From the NCBI GenBank assembly GCA_910584215.1, contig CAJTYI010000119.1:1-6538 (forward strand): a DNA stretch of 6,538 bases, written 5' to 3'. Each line of letters begins with the position of its first letter. Positions within the stretch are counted from its first letter, which is position 1. The notes under the pieces are model-generated. The model saw nothing but the letters and a program-made list of their open reading frames with translations. It was not told the DNA's origin and ran no database searches. Positions 5,375-6,538 of the stretch are shown here, piece by piece. The translations under genes and the position numbers were made by a program. This DNA comes from an uncultured Roseburia sp. (GTDB lineage: Bacteria; Bacillota; Clostridia; Lachnospirales; Lachnospiraceae).

Positions 5375-6309
5375 CTTCTCGTCCAATCTTCCGTTGGCAC
5401 CGCCACATGCGCCAGTAATCCATCGATAATATCCAGCTTCTGCCGTTCACTTTCTGCGGGCACGATCATGCGGTGGGCCAACACCGGCTTTGCCACCGCC
5501 TTGATATCCTCCGGCGCCACATAGTCCCTGCCCTGTACCAGCGCGTACCCCTGCGCAGCGCGCAGCAGTGCCAACGTCCCGCGCGGGCTGACGCCGGATG
5601 CGCCGTCTGTGCCCTGCTTTCTGGTACTATGTATCAGCCTTACAATATAATCCCGCAGCTCCCCGTGTACGAATACCTCACGGCACGCTCTCTGCAGTGC
5701 ACAGATCTGTTCTTTTTTGCACACCGGCGCAAGCTCTTTGAAAGGCTCCGCCGTGATAAAGCGATCAAGGAGCTGACGTTCTTCTTTTTCGTTTAATCCG
5801 CCCATTGGTATTTTCATCAAAAAGCGGTCAAGCTGCGCTTCCGGCAGAGGATAACACCCAAGTGTCTCGACCGGATTTTCTGTCGCAATCACAAAAAACG
5901 GCTCATCCAAAATTCTTGTCACACCGTCTACCGTCACCTGCCGCTCGGCCATACATTCTAACAGGCTCGACTGTGTGCGCGGGGTGGCACGGTTAATTTC
6001 GTCTGCCAAAAGCAGATTGGTAAATACCGGCCCCGCCTGAAAAATAAATTCTTCCTGTTTCTGATGATAAAAGGAAAGCCCTGTCACATCCGATGGCAGC
6101 AAATCGGGCGTAAATTGAATACGCTCAAACTTTAAGTCCATGGACTTGGCAAGCGTCCTGGCAAGCACCGTCTTCCCGGTGCCAGGCACATCCTCCAGCA
6201 AAACGTGCCCGCCGGCGGCAAGCGCCGCCAGTATCAGTTCAGTTATCTGCTCTTTGCCAATCATCACTTTGGCTACATTGTCTTTGATATCTTGCAATAA
6301 TTGATTCAT
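5371..6309 (-). CDS. MoxR-family AAA+ ATPase
   Basis: A 312-residue AAA+ ATPase of the usual MoxR length. Motifs in order: Walker A EDVPGTGKT (39-47, Lys46); the GAF-like block RIQFTPDLLPSDVTG (63-77); Walker B LLLADEINRA (99-108, Asp103/Glu104); the pre-sensor helix RTQSSLLECMAERQVTVDG; sensor 1 ATENP (142-146); the arginine finger in AQLDRF (Arg162); sensor 2 SPRG (241-244, Arg243); and a helical lid. MoxR proteins act as ATP-driven chaperones that mature or regulate membrane and envelope complexes, usually with a VWA/DUF58 partner encoded next door, as here. An in-frame ORF extends to 6453, but GGAGG six bases before the ATG at 6309 fixes the start, and the extension is AT-rich spacer. It is the first gene of the operon, with ATGA coupling to DUF58. 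Confidence 0.95.
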   Translation of the reverse strand: MNQLLQDIKDNVAKVMIGKEQITELILAALAAGGHVLLEDVPGTGKTVLARTLAKSMDLKFERIQFTPDLLPSDVTGLSFYHQKQEEFIFQAGPVFTNLLLADEINRATPRTQSSLLECMAERQVTVDGVTRILDEPFFVIATENPVETLGCYPLPEAQLDRFLMKIPMGGLNEKEERQLLDRFITAEPFKELAPVCKKEQICALQRACREVFVHGELRDYIVRLIHSTRKQGTDGASGVSPRGTLALLRAAQGYALVQGRDYVAPEDIKAVAKPVLAHRMIVPAESERQKLDIIDGLLAHVAVPTEDWTRR

Positions 6310-6433
6310 GCTGCTCCTCCATGCGGAACCAAGTTTATTAAAGTATAGGATATTAGCCAAGTTATTTGGATGAATACCTATGAATAGTGGATGCATATTT
6401 ATTCTATCCCAAATATAGTAACTTTTTCTTTTC
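6310..6433 (-). promoter_or_regulatory. AT-rich spacer with probable moxR operon promoter
   Basis: This stretch is much more AT-rich than its flanks and has no credible gene. It must hold the operon promoter unless the partial gene at the right edge reads through. Minus-strand candidates are TATACT (6342-6347), TAAACT preceded at 17 bases by TTGGCT (6354-6359), and TAGAAT (6401-6406). None has both hexamers strong, so the promoter is not assigned to a single site. A loose direct repeat (ATTCAT twice, near 6371-6387) lies in the middle; its meaning is unknown. Confidence 0.35.
6316..6320 (-). promoter_or_regulatory. Ribosome binding site deciding the moxR start
   Basis: GGAGG (within GGAGGAG) on the minus strand stands six bases before the ATG at 6309. 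The upstream in-frame ATGs at 6453 and 6396 have no comparable site, so a 48-residue extension is unlikely. Confidence 0.8.
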
Positions 6434-6538
6434 CTAATGAGTGAAGGCGGCATTCATCGTTTCTTTGGTGTCACAGCCTCTGCTTTTTTCTTCAATATCA
6501 CAAATCCCGAGGTACTTAGCGCGTGCCTTTGGGGCATC
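6434..6538 (-). CDS. Possible 3' end of an unidentified leftward gene
   Basis: From the window edge a frame stays open for 34 codons and ends at TAG (6434-6436). The predicted end runs through KARAKYLGICDIEEKSRG and TKETMNAAFTH. Composition is balanced like the real genes here and changes sharply to AT-rich right after the stop, which supports coding. I do not recognise a family, and 34 codons is too short for a firm call. No uridine-run terminator follows it, so read-through into the moxR operon cannot be excluded. Confidence 0.4.
   Translation of the reverse strand, partial: DAPKARAKYLGICDIEEKSRGCDTKETMNAAFTH

Noticed and set aside
6310..6453. N-terminal extension of MoxR by 48 residues
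   Set aside because: AT-rich and outside the usual MoxR length; GGAGG six bases before 6309 fixes the start.
6437..6465. Terminator-like hairpin between the edge fragment and moxR
   Set aside because: A seven-position stem with one mismatch, not followed by a T-run on the minus strand.

Overview
The window looks like a chromosomal segment from a motile Firmicute, most likely Lachnospiraceae or a close clostridial relative. The reasons are balanced base composition, strong GGAGG-type ribosome sites, protein families and gene order typical of that group (an S66 peptidase of the MccF type, MoxR/DUF58/DUF4129-like genes, a short NfeD), and a sigma-28-like promoter in front of a FliD-like protein. 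This assignment rests on family resemblance alone.

Layout. The left edge (1-455, minus) holds the N-terminal half of a patatin-like phospholipase. A short NfeD-family membrane protein (565-1017, minus) lies upstream of it. Positions 1018-1339 are non-coding but dense with signals. A vegetative promoter faces left (1236-1264), giving nfeD a leader of about 210 nt with several stable hairpins. Directly behind it a sigma-28-type promoter faces right (1270-1296). That promoter serves a 207-residue protein (1340-1963, plus) whose middle resembles the C-terminal domain of the flagellar cap protein FliD.

The rest is a leftward operon read from 6309 down to 1960: MoxR AAA+ ATPase, DUF58 protein, an eight-helix membrane protein with a DUF4129-like tail, then an S66 LD-carboxypeptidase. 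The first three genes overlap by ATGA junctions; the fourth follows after 38 bases. The operon ends tail to tail with the FliD-like gene, and the two stop codons share one CTAG. At the right edge (6434-6538) is the possible 3' end of another leftward gene, separated from moxR by AT-rich spacer.

How the genes may work together. MoxR and DUF58 proteins commonly pair as a chaperone-like ATPase and a VWA-type adaptor acting on an envelope protein, often a membrane transglutaminase of the TgpA type. Here the membrane protein keeps the TgpA-like outline (N-terminal helices, external segment, last helix, cytoplasmic DUF4129-like tail), but a loop of about 50 acidic residues stands where the transglutaminase core would be. 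The only obvious enzyme in the operon is the S66 peptidase, which acts on peptidoglycan-type peptides. The best candidates for new biology are the structured nfeD leader, the sigma-28-linked stand-alone FliD-C-like protein, and the core-less TgpA-like protein.
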